This document shows, one piece after another, positions 1 through 9,880 of a DNA stretch of 64,000 nucleotides. Positions within the stretch are counted from its first letter, which is position 1, and each line of letters begins with the position of its first letter. The position numbers were made by a program, and so were the translations under genes. Source of the DNA: Membranipora membranacea. Lineage: Eukaryota; Bryozoa; Gymnolaemata; Cheilostomatida; Membraniporidae. The notes beneath the pieces are model-generated. The model made no database searches and was not told the origin of the DNA. It saw only the letters and a program-made list of their open reading frames with translations. Where the stretch lies: NCBI GenBank assembly GCA_914767715.1, contig OU612069.1:20395387-20459386 (forward strand), in the 5' to 3' direction.

Positions 1-623
1 TATTTTTCATAGAAACTGTACAGTTAAGTCTAATTTTCTTTGTTCGGGTCCCTCTAATGAACAGGATAAAAAGTTTTTGAAAGCAACTCTTAATTTGCAT
101 TGTCAATGACTGGCTGAACCTAACATTATACATAGGTGAAGTCTGATAATATGTCCAGTTCACTGGGAAGCTCCCATCTACTGATAGGCAGTTGGCAGTT
201 GTATAGAGGCGGCCCTGAATGCCGGCAAATTGGGTTTTGTTTGATGTTGCATGAGTTTTGTGCAGCATTTCTAGTATGTCTATCTGTAGATGATCATTTG
301 TTTGGTTAGATTGCAATTGGATTAGCTCACCAAGTAAATTTTGAATTATGATAGAATTTGATCTAGATATCGTCTCCCCTGTTAATTGACTTCTTATAAT
401 TATTACTTGTATTTTTTGGCAATTGGTTAAATTCAATATTGAATAAACTTATTTTGTTCAGTTAGATACATCAAAAACTATTCGTCAACAAAAGATCATT
501 TCAGCTGTATTTTACTTATGTTGGTGACACTTAGTGTAACCATATATTGATGGTGATCTTTCATACTGTCATCTACTTTGCTATTTTATCTAACGACGTG
601 TACTTAGCTAAATGATAATTATA
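1..623. other. Non-coding; left part of a tandem duplication
   Basis: No convincing coding exon. From about 150 to 480 the sequence resembles 3580-3800 (shared landmarks include a GTGCAGCA segment, a TTTGAT(C/T)TAGATAT segment and a TCAGATAC/TTAGATAC segment near the end). It is therefore treated as the left edge of a large tandem duplication rather than as a gene. Confidence 0.5.
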
Positions 624-1605
624 ATCGTTTCTCGGCCTATTGGCTAAGATCAAAGTGTCACTGCCAATGGCTGATTAGTGCCAGTTCAGTTTTGGCAGCT
701 TGCTGCACACTTTTGATTAGGAGGTCCTCTATGGCCTCACCTCTAGGATGCATTCTAGTTTTCTAGAATGTATCACATTCTCAGTATGAGTATTAGGGCA
801 CCTTGCGTCCCTCTTTAGGGGCAGCCCAATCTTCTGTTTCTTAGCAAACAGCAAATAATAATTACAATCGCTGCTCGGCCTATTGGCTAAGATCAAAGTG
901 TCACTGCCAATGGCCGATTAGTGTCAGTTCAGTTTTGGCAGCTTGCTGCACACTTATGATTAGGAGGTCCTCTATGGCCTCACCTCTAGGATGCATTCTA
1001 GTTTTCTAGAATGTATCACATTCTCAATATGAGGATTAGGGCACCTTGCGTCCCTCTTTAGGGGCAGCCCAATCTTCTGTTTCTTAGCAAACAGCAATAA
1101 TAATCACAATCGCTTCTCGGCCTATTGGCTAAGATCAAAGTGTCATGGCTAATGGCTGATTAGTGCCTGTTTCAGTTTCTGGCAGCTTGCTGCACACTCA
1201 AGATAACAAAGTCAACCATGGCCTCACCTCTAGGATGCATTCTAGTTTGCTAGGATGTATCACACTCTTAGTATGAGGACTCCGGGCAACTTGTGTCCAT
1301 CTTTAGGGGCAGCCCACCCTCTGTCTTGTCATAAACAGGGCTAAATAGTAATTACGATTACGATAATTACGCTTCTCGGCCTATTGGCTAAGATCAAAGT
1401 GTCACTGCCAATGGCCGATTAGTGCCAGTTCAGTTTTGGCAGCTCGCTGCACACCCATGATTAGGAGGTCCACCATGGCCTCACCTCTAGGATGCATTCT
1501 AGTTTTCTAGGATGTATCACATTCTCAGTATCAGGATTTAGGGCACCTTGCGTCACTCTTTAGGGGCAGCCAAATCTTCTGTTTCTTCCCAAACAGCAAT
1601 AATAA
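624..1605 (+). repeat. Four tandem U2 snRNA-headed SINE-like units
   Basis: Four head-to-tail units begin at about 624, 867, 1109 and 1368 (periods 243, 242 and about 259). Each starts with a sequence close to the 5' end of U2 snRNA (CTTCTCGGCCTATTGGCTAA, then GATCAA), that is, stem-loop I. The match is lost just before the U2 branch-point pairing sequence. The body that follows is shared (GTTCAGTTTTGGCAGCTTGCTG, ATGGCCTCACCTCTAGG, CTTTAGGGGCAGCCCA, TAGCAAACAGC) and ends in an AATAAT-rich tail. There is no Sm site and no U2 3' domain, so these are not U2 genes. The name SINE is inferred from a snRNA head, a constant body, an A/T-rich tail and dispersed truncated copies (3946, 4715, 5108). Confidence 0.75.
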
Positions 1606-2500
1606 TTACGATTATGTCGCTGGCTGACCCTAACACAATTACTATATATGATCTCCATTGCCTGCATACAGAACTTATCTTACGCAGAATATTACTTCCC
1701 TGCTGACATCGTAAAGTGCACACCCAGCCTGCCCTGCACATTGGAGCCTGGTGTAACTGGGTATCCTAGATACCCGAGGTCTATTAGAGTGGCTTATTAT
1801 AATAAGCACTAAGCTAGGCTGATAATCTTAAACAAAATCAACATGCAAGTTAAATGAGAGTTCTGAATAAATGCTAACATTAACATTGGCAGGATATAGC
1901 AAATGTTGTGAGAGGTGTAGGAGGCTAAGAGTACCGGAAGATGATAGACTCTCTCAAACTGAAGCTCAAAGATGATCTTCACTCTGCTTCCATTTGATTT
2001 GTGACCATTGAAAATGAAATTTTAGAAGAAGAGCGTTTTGTTTTACATTCTTGATATTTTAGTAATGGTCCACAGGTTGAAGCCTTAAGGGGATTACACT
2101 ATCAGCAGGCTCTCAAATGTTCATCCTGAAGAAGGCAGAAACTAGATCAAGATGCACTCTTCCTGCATCTGAACATAATTCAACTCATGTGTTGTATTCG
2201 TGGCTATGTAGTGATGACATCTTATCCAGGGTAGGCAGACAATGTTCTGTTTATAAAACTGATTTACCTCCCAGATAGGAAAACTGAAAGCGGCAATACG
2301 CTGTAAGGGTAAATAAACCTCACATAACAATGTCATGACGGAAATGACTAGTATTATTTTTTCAAAAAGGGCTTTATTATAGAATTAAATGGAGTTGTGC
2401 TCCCACTGACCATGGCGGGACAATCAATAATTCGCTCTGTAGAATATTCCCTTAAATCAGCAAATCAATTCGACTTTGTTAGAAAGCCTAAGAAAGTTGT
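1606..2500. repeat. Left copy of a large tandem duplication, non-coding
   Basis: The segment resembles about 5320-6320. Shared landmarks are GGCTGGCTGACCCTAACACAAT at the start, a GTAACTGG(G/A)TATCC(T/C)AGAT block, an AGAG(T/C)TCTGAAT(A/G)AATGCTAACA block, an AAGCTAGATCAAGATG-like block, and GCTCCCACT before a (G/A)ACAATC(A/C)ATAAT stretch. Short reading frames here look like chance. The duplication is diverged, so it is old. Confidence 0.5.
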
Positions 2501-3579
2501 AAGACTGTGTTTGAGGTAGGTGATGATAAGTTAATTCTCAGATATTACATAGAGCGATTGTCTCAAGACAAGGACCGTACAGGGACAAGAGTGAGGAAAA
2601 TCTCTATCTGCCTCTTGGTAAAAAGAGTAGCAATTTACAGGTATACAGTCACTACCACACACAAGCCTGTTTTAGGCGAGGTCAAATAAGACCTAGTGTG
2701 CAAAGGTGAGTACAAGAAAATATGAGATAAAAACGAGTGAGAATTTTGCTGTGTTGATATTACAAATTGTAAATATTCCACATGATTCTAAGTATGTATA
2801 ATGTAGTTGAGGCGACGTAGAGACGAAAATTGTGTATGAGCATTATCGTTGAGTTTTGGCAGAGCGATAACAAGAGTTTTGTATGTGTTTGCAGTAGAAA
2901 AAGGGAAAATTAGTTAGATACCGGCAGACTTCTTATTATTATAGAATAAAATATATGTCTGACGACTGGCGAGCATATCAAGGCATGATCAGTTCCGCAA
3001 CTGACAGCGAGTGATAATTGCGTATGGCCCATTCAAACTGTCTTATTGCAGGGCTATGCGTCTGATTTTGAAAATATGCGGCCAAATAGTGTTTGATATT
3101 AATTATTGACAATGAAAAGGTTTTAAAACAGTGGAGGCTTCAACCGTTCGTTCCGGCATTAATTTCCATTATCATTACAATGTCAATTTAGAACAATGAC
3201 TATGATACACAGTCATGTAGAGCTATATACGATTGACATATGCAAGGTCAAGGCAATTAAAAATATCAATCTTAATTAATTATTACATAATCGTTTATAG
3301 ATCAACAGAACAGCCGATTTGAGTCTGTTCTAATTGTGGCAGCTTGTTGCATTGTGGACTTGTTACTCTCTTAAGGGCTGCGCCAATCTGTCCATTACGT
3401 AATAGTAATAATTCTTTTACAACATATATCATTCTTATCACACAGATTTCAGGTTGCTTGTTCTGTTAGTTATTCGAAGCTTTGAGCTAGCTCATACAAA
3501 CATACCCATAAACATAATTGGAATTATGTATGCAGCCTCAATCAAGCATGCACAAATAATATCCAATGAGCAATTTGCG
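2501..3579. other. Intergenic, nothing recognised
   Basis: No splice-bounded exon, RNA gene or named repeat could be supported. A short stretch near 3317-3400 (TGTGGCAGCTTGTTGCA, then CTCTTAAGGGCTGCGCCAATCTG) looks like a very diverged remnant of the U2-headed SINE body. Confidence 0.4.
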
Positions 3580-3945
3580 AATGCTGTGCAGCACTAGTAC
3601 CTGCAGATAATCGCTTGTCATGTGGTTAAATTGCTTTCGGGATAGCTCACTTAGAATTGCCATCTGTTGTTAGAGTTTGATTTAGATATTGTCTCCCTTT
3701 TCAATAACTTCTAGTTCACTCCTGCTTGGTTATTTGTAGATTTTATAAGCACTTGTTGAAATTGAACCAGTTATGTTTAATCAGATACAAAAAAATATAT
3801 TGCTTGGGTTGATACTTTTGCATTTTTCATGTTGCTCAACTTTATTTTTGGATTGTCACTATGCGCAGGCATAGCCTGTTGATTATATAGACGCTCCGGA
3901 TTCTCTTATCTAACCAAGGTGTGGAAAAAACCCTTAAAAGGTTTC

Positions 3946-4020
3946 GCTTCTCGGCCTATTGGCTAAGATCAAAGTGTCACTGCCAATGGTCGATTAGTGC
4001 CAGTTCAGTTTAGTATTGAT
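3946..4020 (+). repeat. U2-headed SINE, 3'-truncated copy
   Basis: TTCGCTTCTCGGCCTATTGG followed by CTAAGATCAAAGTGTCACTG gives the U2-like head plus about 40 bp of body, then the similarity stops. The copy shows that the head also exists outside the tandem array. Confidence 0.7.
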
Positions 4021-4714
4021 CAGATGGCGAATTTGTCTGTTTTTAATTCAAAATATCCCCCCCCCCGATTTAACTAAAATACAAGAAGGGTTAGGCTCCA
4101 AGTTATAACAACAAAAGATAATATAAGCAAACAAATTAAGTTTGTGAAGAAAATTGAGTGCAAATCAAAAGAACCAAAAGAAGGTGGAGGGATTGTGTTG
4201 AGATAAATCTGTACATTTTTAGACTGTTTTGCAGTGCTATATCATTGCTTGACATCTACTCCACCTCTACATCATCCACGTCCCCACCCGGGCACACGAC
4301 AGCGCCCACACCTACCTCCTACCGCCCATACCCACGCATAAGCCAGCAGCCATATCCACAACCACCAAACCTTATTACCACATAGATCAGAAAAGTCACA
4401 TGTAAGCTGTGAACTAACAGACATTCCATGATGATTGTATTTTTGAGTGTTATCCCCCATGTATGTAGCTTAAGCTCTCGTATTGCTAAAGCGATACTGT
4501 GATACTGCGATTCATTTTAAGTTTTACTCTTCAACTTGGTTAACATGACAAGAAAAAATATTTTAGACATTTTTCATGTATGATCACCGTTTATGAGTTA
4601 AGCAATGACAATGGCGCATCTGTTATTTTACAAGTTCTGATCACCCATAATGATGTTAGTCATTTCTTGTCTGAAATGATTTTGTTTAAAAGAATTGCAA
4701 ATAATTAACTTTCA

Positions 4715-4892
4715 GTTCAGTTCAGTTTTGACAGCTTGCTGCGCGCTTATGATTAGGAGGTCCTCTATGGCCTCACCTCTAGGATGCATTCTAGTTTTCT
4801 AGAATGTATCACATTCTCAGTATGAGGATTAGGGCAGCTTGCGTCCCTCTTTAGGGGCAGCCCAATCTTCTGTTTCTTAGCAAACAGCAAAT
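4715..4892 (+). repeat. U2-headed SINE body, 5'-truncated
   Basis: The copy begins within the body (CAGTTCAGTTTTGACAGC) and keeps the ATGGCCTCACCTCTAGG, CTAGAATGTATCACATTCTC and GGGGCAGCCCAATC blocks and the AGCAAACAGCAAATAAT end. The snRNA head is missing, as expected for 5' truncation on reverse transcription. Confidence 0.7.
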
Positions 4893-5107
4893 AATTAACT
4901 TTTGGGAGCCAGTCTGTGTCAATGACTGGCAAATCCTAACCCAACATTTTGGAAGTTTCCTCTAAAGCCATGAGTCATTAGGTATCTACTTTCATGGGCA
5001 TGAATAACAAGGGGCATACTGATTGAGCCCTTTAACCATGATTGAAAATACAGGTTTGGGGGCACTAATAAGCTTGGAATTTCACTGTATTACATTACAT
5101 TAGAATT

Positions 5108-5285
5108 TAATCTATGGCCGATTAGTGCCAGTTCAGTTTTGGCAGCTTGCTGCACACTTATGATTAGGAGGTCCTCTATGGCCTCACCTCTAGGATGTAT
5201 CACATTCTCAGTATGAGGATTAGGCCACCTTGCGTCCCTCTTTAGGGGCAGCCCAATCTTATGTTTCTTAGCAAACAGCAAGGTT
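5108..5285 (+). repeat. U2-headed SINE body, 5'-truncated, second copy
   Basis: It starts near ATCTATGGCCGATTAGTGCC, carries the full body and ends at TTAGCAAACAGC. It lacks the head and about 20 bp of the CATTCTAGTTTTCTAGAATG block present in the other units. Confidence 0.7.
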
Positions 5286-6329
5286 TCTTTGAACATTTTT
5301 TGTGAGCCAGTCTATGATGCATGGGCAATGGCTGGCTGACCCTAACACAATAACAAATAAGTTTCAAATAATCTACAAATGGATAAATGAAAGAAAACAT
5401 CCATGTGCTGTCGACTTTATCTCACCAAACTACCTAGATTGTATTAGATCTTTGGTTCAACTAGACATCAACCTGAATTGCTCGCACACCCTGTCCCCCC
5501 CCCCCCCTCTTGAGATTGCTGTAACTGGATATCCCAGATCCATGATAGAGTGGCTCGTTTTAATATCTGTGCCCAAATGTCTCCAGAGGGGTGTTGTTTG
5601 TGGCATAATTAACTACCAGTTTGGTGCTTGGTGAGTATGGAATGACACTAAGATAAACCTGGTAAACGTTTATGCGCTGATATAGGCTAATGCCAACTAA
5701 ATTAGAGCTCTGAATGAATGCTAACAGGGGATAGAGAGAACAGTAACGTTGTCAGGATATAATAGATGTTGTCTTTTACTGAAGCTGACAGATCTGAATA
5801 TTTAAAGTTATGAGACACCTTTTTTTTACCTTGCTTTCATTGTTACATGTTACCATTGCAAATGAAATTTTAAAAAGATCTATTATTGTTTTGCATCCTC
5901 GACCTTTTAGTGTTGGTTCTCAGCAGGTAGTATCCATTGGAATTTTCTCCACTTTTGCTTGAGCGGGAATCTTAAACTAAGCCAAAGCTAGATCAAGATG
6001 AATTTTTCCTGCTTATGAACATCACTTTACTGAAATATCGTATTTGGGCTATAAAATGTTGACGTCTCAATCATACTGTCTTCATAATATTGATTTACCA
6101 CCAAGATATGATCAATCTAATCAAGGAATTTAGGAATCGCAAAATCAGGGTAAACCAGCCAATCCAACGTTGCCCTTAAAAAAATGTTTATAACATTATT
6201 TAGAACAGGTTTTGTTTTTATGATTTGAAGGAAGTTATGCTCCCACTAAGCAAAGTGAGACAATCCATAATAAGGGCCTCAAATCAGCTAAGAAAGTCGC
6301 ACTAGATGTGACATAAGGGGTGTTTGGTT

Positions 6330-6890
6330 ATATTATAGTGATTTATGACTGTAACAAATGTTTCCCTATTAACCGGAAAACTTGTTTCAATCAGACAGCG
6401 ATAATAAATCACAAGTGATGTAGAGACAATATCTCATGTTACAGTTAGTGCCCCTCTGCTTTGCTTGCTATCAAATGCATAGTTTATAGTTCATGGTTCA
6501 TAAGCGCACAATAAACCCCTCAGTATTCTTGGTTCATAATATGATCATGATTATTTGAAGTTGCTTCCCTCCGTCATGTGACAGCATACTGCTCCTGATA
6601 TTTTTCAAATAACAGATTTTTCTTTGCAAATGATCTTCGGATGTTTGAATGCCGAGAAGTCAGCTAGCCAAGCCAATGAGTTGGCTCTGGTTGTTTGGTT
6701 GATTGTTCTCCCCACCAATCTGGGCCAAAACATTGGCTAAGAGATGGCCCAAAATTAAAATCATCTGGTTCTGGATGGAGAAAACATGCATATAATTATA
6801 TGCCTGAACATTGATGACAACTTTATGACAGGGGTTAAAAGTTTGTTATCTCAGAATTGGGGGATGAGAGTTCAAAGATTGATTTTGAAC
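6330..6890. other. Intergenic, nothing recognised
   Basis: No coding exon, RNA or repeat family could be recognised between the tandem duplication and the first LINE fragment. Confidence 0.4.
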
Positions 6891-6899
6891 AATCACTGA

Positions 6900-7390
6900 A
6901 TAATCAGTGATGAAAAGCTGGTTGTCACCCATCTACACCCACTGGTTACTGACAACAACCAGTTTGCCTACCACCAGCACTGTTCAAGAGAATATACACT
7001 GATAATAGCGTGTGACACCATCTCAGAAAAACTTGATGCTTATGCTATCAACTACATAAGGGCTATGTTCATTGATTTAACATCTGCTCTCAACACGACA
7101 TGCCCTGCAAAATTAATAGAAAAGCTTGAGCAAAAATACCTTCACAAAAATCTGATAGGCTGGACCTTTAATATTCTCATCAACTGCCAGCAGAAAGTTA
7201 GTGCCAACCTCAACACATCATCATCAGCTAGAACATCAGCAGGAAACCAGCAGGACTGCGTCATCCCCCCTGTTCTGTTCTCAATTTGTAGATCAGCTAG
7301 CGCCATCCAATAAAAATATGCTTATGTAGAAATATGCTGAAGACTTATTACTCTTCAAAAAACCAGCCCAAAACCAACTTCAACTATGCA
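6900..7390 (+). pseudogene. LINE reverse-transcriptase fragment (CR1/L2-like)
   Basis: Around 7055-7315 a frame encodes the part of a non-LTR reverse transcriptase that contains a FIDLTSALNT-like catalytic motif A (normally F-D-x-S-x-A-F-D), followed by a helix and a degraded PPVLFSI motif that corresponds to the usual QG-x-x-x-SP-x-LF-x-x. The catalytic Asp of motif A is kept, but stops and a lost GVPQG show that it is dead. It probably joins the RT fragment at 8230-8720 across an insertion. Confidence 0.65.
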
Positions 7391-8200
7391 GCTGTTGTGA
7401 GCTGTGAGTTGACATGGTGCCGCAGTAATCCCTCAAAAAGGCGCGAGTAATCATCGGCGTGCACCAGGGTGATGGGCATAATATATTAGCAAGCTCCTCC
7501 GGAGGCACAGCCATGTAGACTAAAGCCTCTCTATGCAAGCCGATACGCATCAAGCATCGCTATATTCCACTTACCGGAGGAGAGGATACTGGGTTATTAT
7601 ACATAGCAGATTCGCTGATTACCAGATAGCAGTTCGGCACCAAGCAATCACTATATACCACATACGGGATGGATGGTACTAAGTACCATATTTAGCCAAT
7701 TCGCTTACAACAGTTCCGTGTCAGGAAATCGCTAGAACACCTTCGGGTTGGACCTAACCGCGGTGCCAAATTAGCTGATTACCGGACCGCAGTCCTGCAC
7801 AAAGCGGTCGCTATATCACTTCTGCAGTGGAGGATACTAGAACATTTAATACAGTTGCAGTTGATCAACATTAGCCAGGCTCTACATACCACATCAGCAG
7901 TGGAAAGTATAGCACTTGTCCGGTGGAAAATACAGGGCGTCTCCAGAAGTTATCTCTCCAGTTACAAAGAGGAGACCACTCCCCACAAAACTATGCAGGT
8001 GAGATTATTGTGGAGAAAGCTGCAATTGTACGCTAATCACATATGATTATATTGTATGAGTGTGACATATATCTGATGGCTATTTTATTAATGCTAAGTG
8101 TTTATTTCTCTTTTACAGTTAACTGTAACGAAATAAAAGGCATTTGAAGTTTATATCCAGTTTCTGTTTGTTCTTTGGCATCTGCAAATAAGATAAAACA
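7390..8200. repeat. Insertion with degenerate tandem sub-repeats
   Basis: This block is less AT-rich than its surroundings and interrupts the LINE fragments. It contains related sub-repeats: GCTGATTACC(A/G)GA followed by GCAGT(T/C)C near 7614 and 7772, and variants of (C/T)GCTATAT(A/T)CCAC with a GGAGGATACT(G/A)G-like stretch near 7555, 7650 and 7808. No ORF or terminal inverted repeat was found. It could be a SINE/satellite cluster; its identity is unknown. Confidence 0.4.
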
Positions 8201-8229
8201 AAATAGATATTAGCCTTGACAAACCATCT

Positions 8230-8720
8230 AATAGTCTTTGCCAATGCCTCGCGAGCAACCCTGAGCCAAACCATTAGCTCGGATCAGATTAGCTCTCTTT
8301 GAACTTACAGCAGCAAGAGATGACGACTCTGTACCAATGGTGTAATGATAACCATCTCATATTCAATAAGAACAAGACGGAAGAACTTATCCTTTCTTAT
8401 GCGAGGAGCAGTCCCAGTCCAGAGGTGTTTTATCTCGGTAGCGTAGTCATCGGGCGAGTCAAGGAATATAAATATCTAGGAACCACGATAACAAAAAACT
8501 TTGAATAGCTAGAAAACACAGGAAATCTTGTCACGGAAGGTCGTAAGAAGATGATACTGTCAAACACAGAATTAAACCAAATCCCTCAAAATGGTGGCCA
8601 CCAACGCACCTAACCCTCTACTCTCCTTTGACACGCTATCCTCTGGTTGTTTTAAGTCCCTACGCCACCGCATTAATCTCTATAGAGACTGTTTTATATC
8701 AAAGGGCTATCAGTATTTTG
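8230..8720 (+). pseudogene. LINE RT C-terminal fragment (CR1/L2-like)
   Basis: The frame from 8299 to 8508 encodes the thumb-side part of a non-LTR RT: a W-x-x-x-N-x-L-x-x-N-x-x-K-T-E-E-L stretch and the V-K-E-Y-K-Y-L-G-T-x-I motif. A second frame at about 8620-8705 encodes an S-G-C-F-K-S-L-R-H-R-I-N tail. A homologous tail (P-S-G-R-Y) is seen in the LINE fragments at 12480 and 44750. Frame changes and stops between the pieces show decay. Confidence 0.65.
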
Positions 8721-8879
8721 AATCAATCACCCCTTTAGTTTATCTTCTATCTCTTTTGTACTTTTGTATCCTATGTAAACTACAAATCGTTTTTCATGCA
8801 ATCATTAACAGTTTTAGACATCGCATTCTCATCAACAATTTTTACAGGGTTATGATGCTGTGTATCACCAAGTTCAGGG

Positions 8880-9880
8880 TCAAAGGACATGCAAACAAGG
8901 TTAGCCCCGCCCCCTGAGTTTGCCCTCCAATCTGCACCAGCAGCAAAGTTTGGAGACAATAGTAATCAATTGAAGAATCTGGCGGTAGAAAAATGTATAT
9001 ATGCATTTTTATTAACAATTTTTATTGCAGGCAGACCAGTTTTTTTTTTCTCAATCACCGCTTGCGATTATAAAGGTATATACACATACATTAAACATCA
9101 TTCTTATAGCCTTTTTGTCTTGCGTTCCTTAATCACTGGTGGGCGCTCCTTGATCCTGATATGCATCTAGGCTCCACAGCAGCGATACTAGTAATATATA
9201 TGGTACAGTCATATTACGCAGAAGGTAGTGTTACAAGAGTTAGTGAGCGGTGATTAGCAGGTTGTAGCGAGCTGACTACCACAACTTACTAAGGGCAAAG
9301 CAAGAGTAATTGGGGGAGCTGTTACCAAGAATTGGTTCGGGCAACCAGAACCTTTGAGTTGTTATGTTGTTAGACGATAAGCAAGACTGTTAGTAATGAC
9401 AAACATGAACTCAGTAGATTGTAGTTAAATTTACAGTTAAGTGTGTTTGCGCCGCCAACGCATCAGGGTTTGTTAAGTTATGCATTATTATGGAACAGTG
9501 ATGAATAATAAATGAGTGACAATAGTGGGGCGGGTCAGCCGGGATAATTTTTTGTTTGCTAGTCAATAGTGTAAATGCAGTTATTCAGAGGTTTAATACA
9601 TCAGGCTGCTCTGAAAACCCTATTTTGGAAGAAGAGCTTCTTCACGTCAGTGTTGATGACACCCTTAGTGGCTTGTGTCATGCTGTTCGCTTTGGTGGGG
9701 CGTATATTTGTCTTTGTCCACAGCTGCTTGATCTGAAAATATACGCATGTACATATCTAAATCTCCAAGGTGGGCCAGTTGTTAGCAAACATGTGATGAC
9801 TAATGCTATCATACTTTCTGTAACAAAAGCACCAGCGGAGAGCATTCCTGTTAATAGCTTCAATGAGGTTTTTATGTTTT
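8880..9880. other. Intergenic; one unexplained open frame
   Basis: A 108-codon open frame (9556-9882, +) has no ATG at its start and no recognisable motif. I cannot decide between chance, a transposon remnant and an exon. The rest holds nothing recognisable apart from a short T-run near 9040. Confidence 0.3.

Larger units (their letters stand above)
3580..6320. repeat. Right copy of the large tandem duplication
   Basis: The order of landmarks repeats that of about 150-2500, roughly 3.5 kb downstream. It holds three more U2-headed SINE fragments and two long homopolymer C runs (near 4060 and 5490). No gene is supported; the reading frame at 5302-5634 spans duplicated non-coding sequence and is treated as chance. 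Confidence 0.5.

Noticed and set aside
624-1605. Tandem U2 snRNA gene cluster
   Set aside because: Only about 30 nt at the 5' end match U2. The branch-point recognition sequence, Sm site and 3' stem-loops are missing.
5302-5634. A 110-codon plus-strand gene
   Set aside because: It runs through duplicated non-coding sequence and a C homopolymer, and the homologous region at 1615-1850 is not open.
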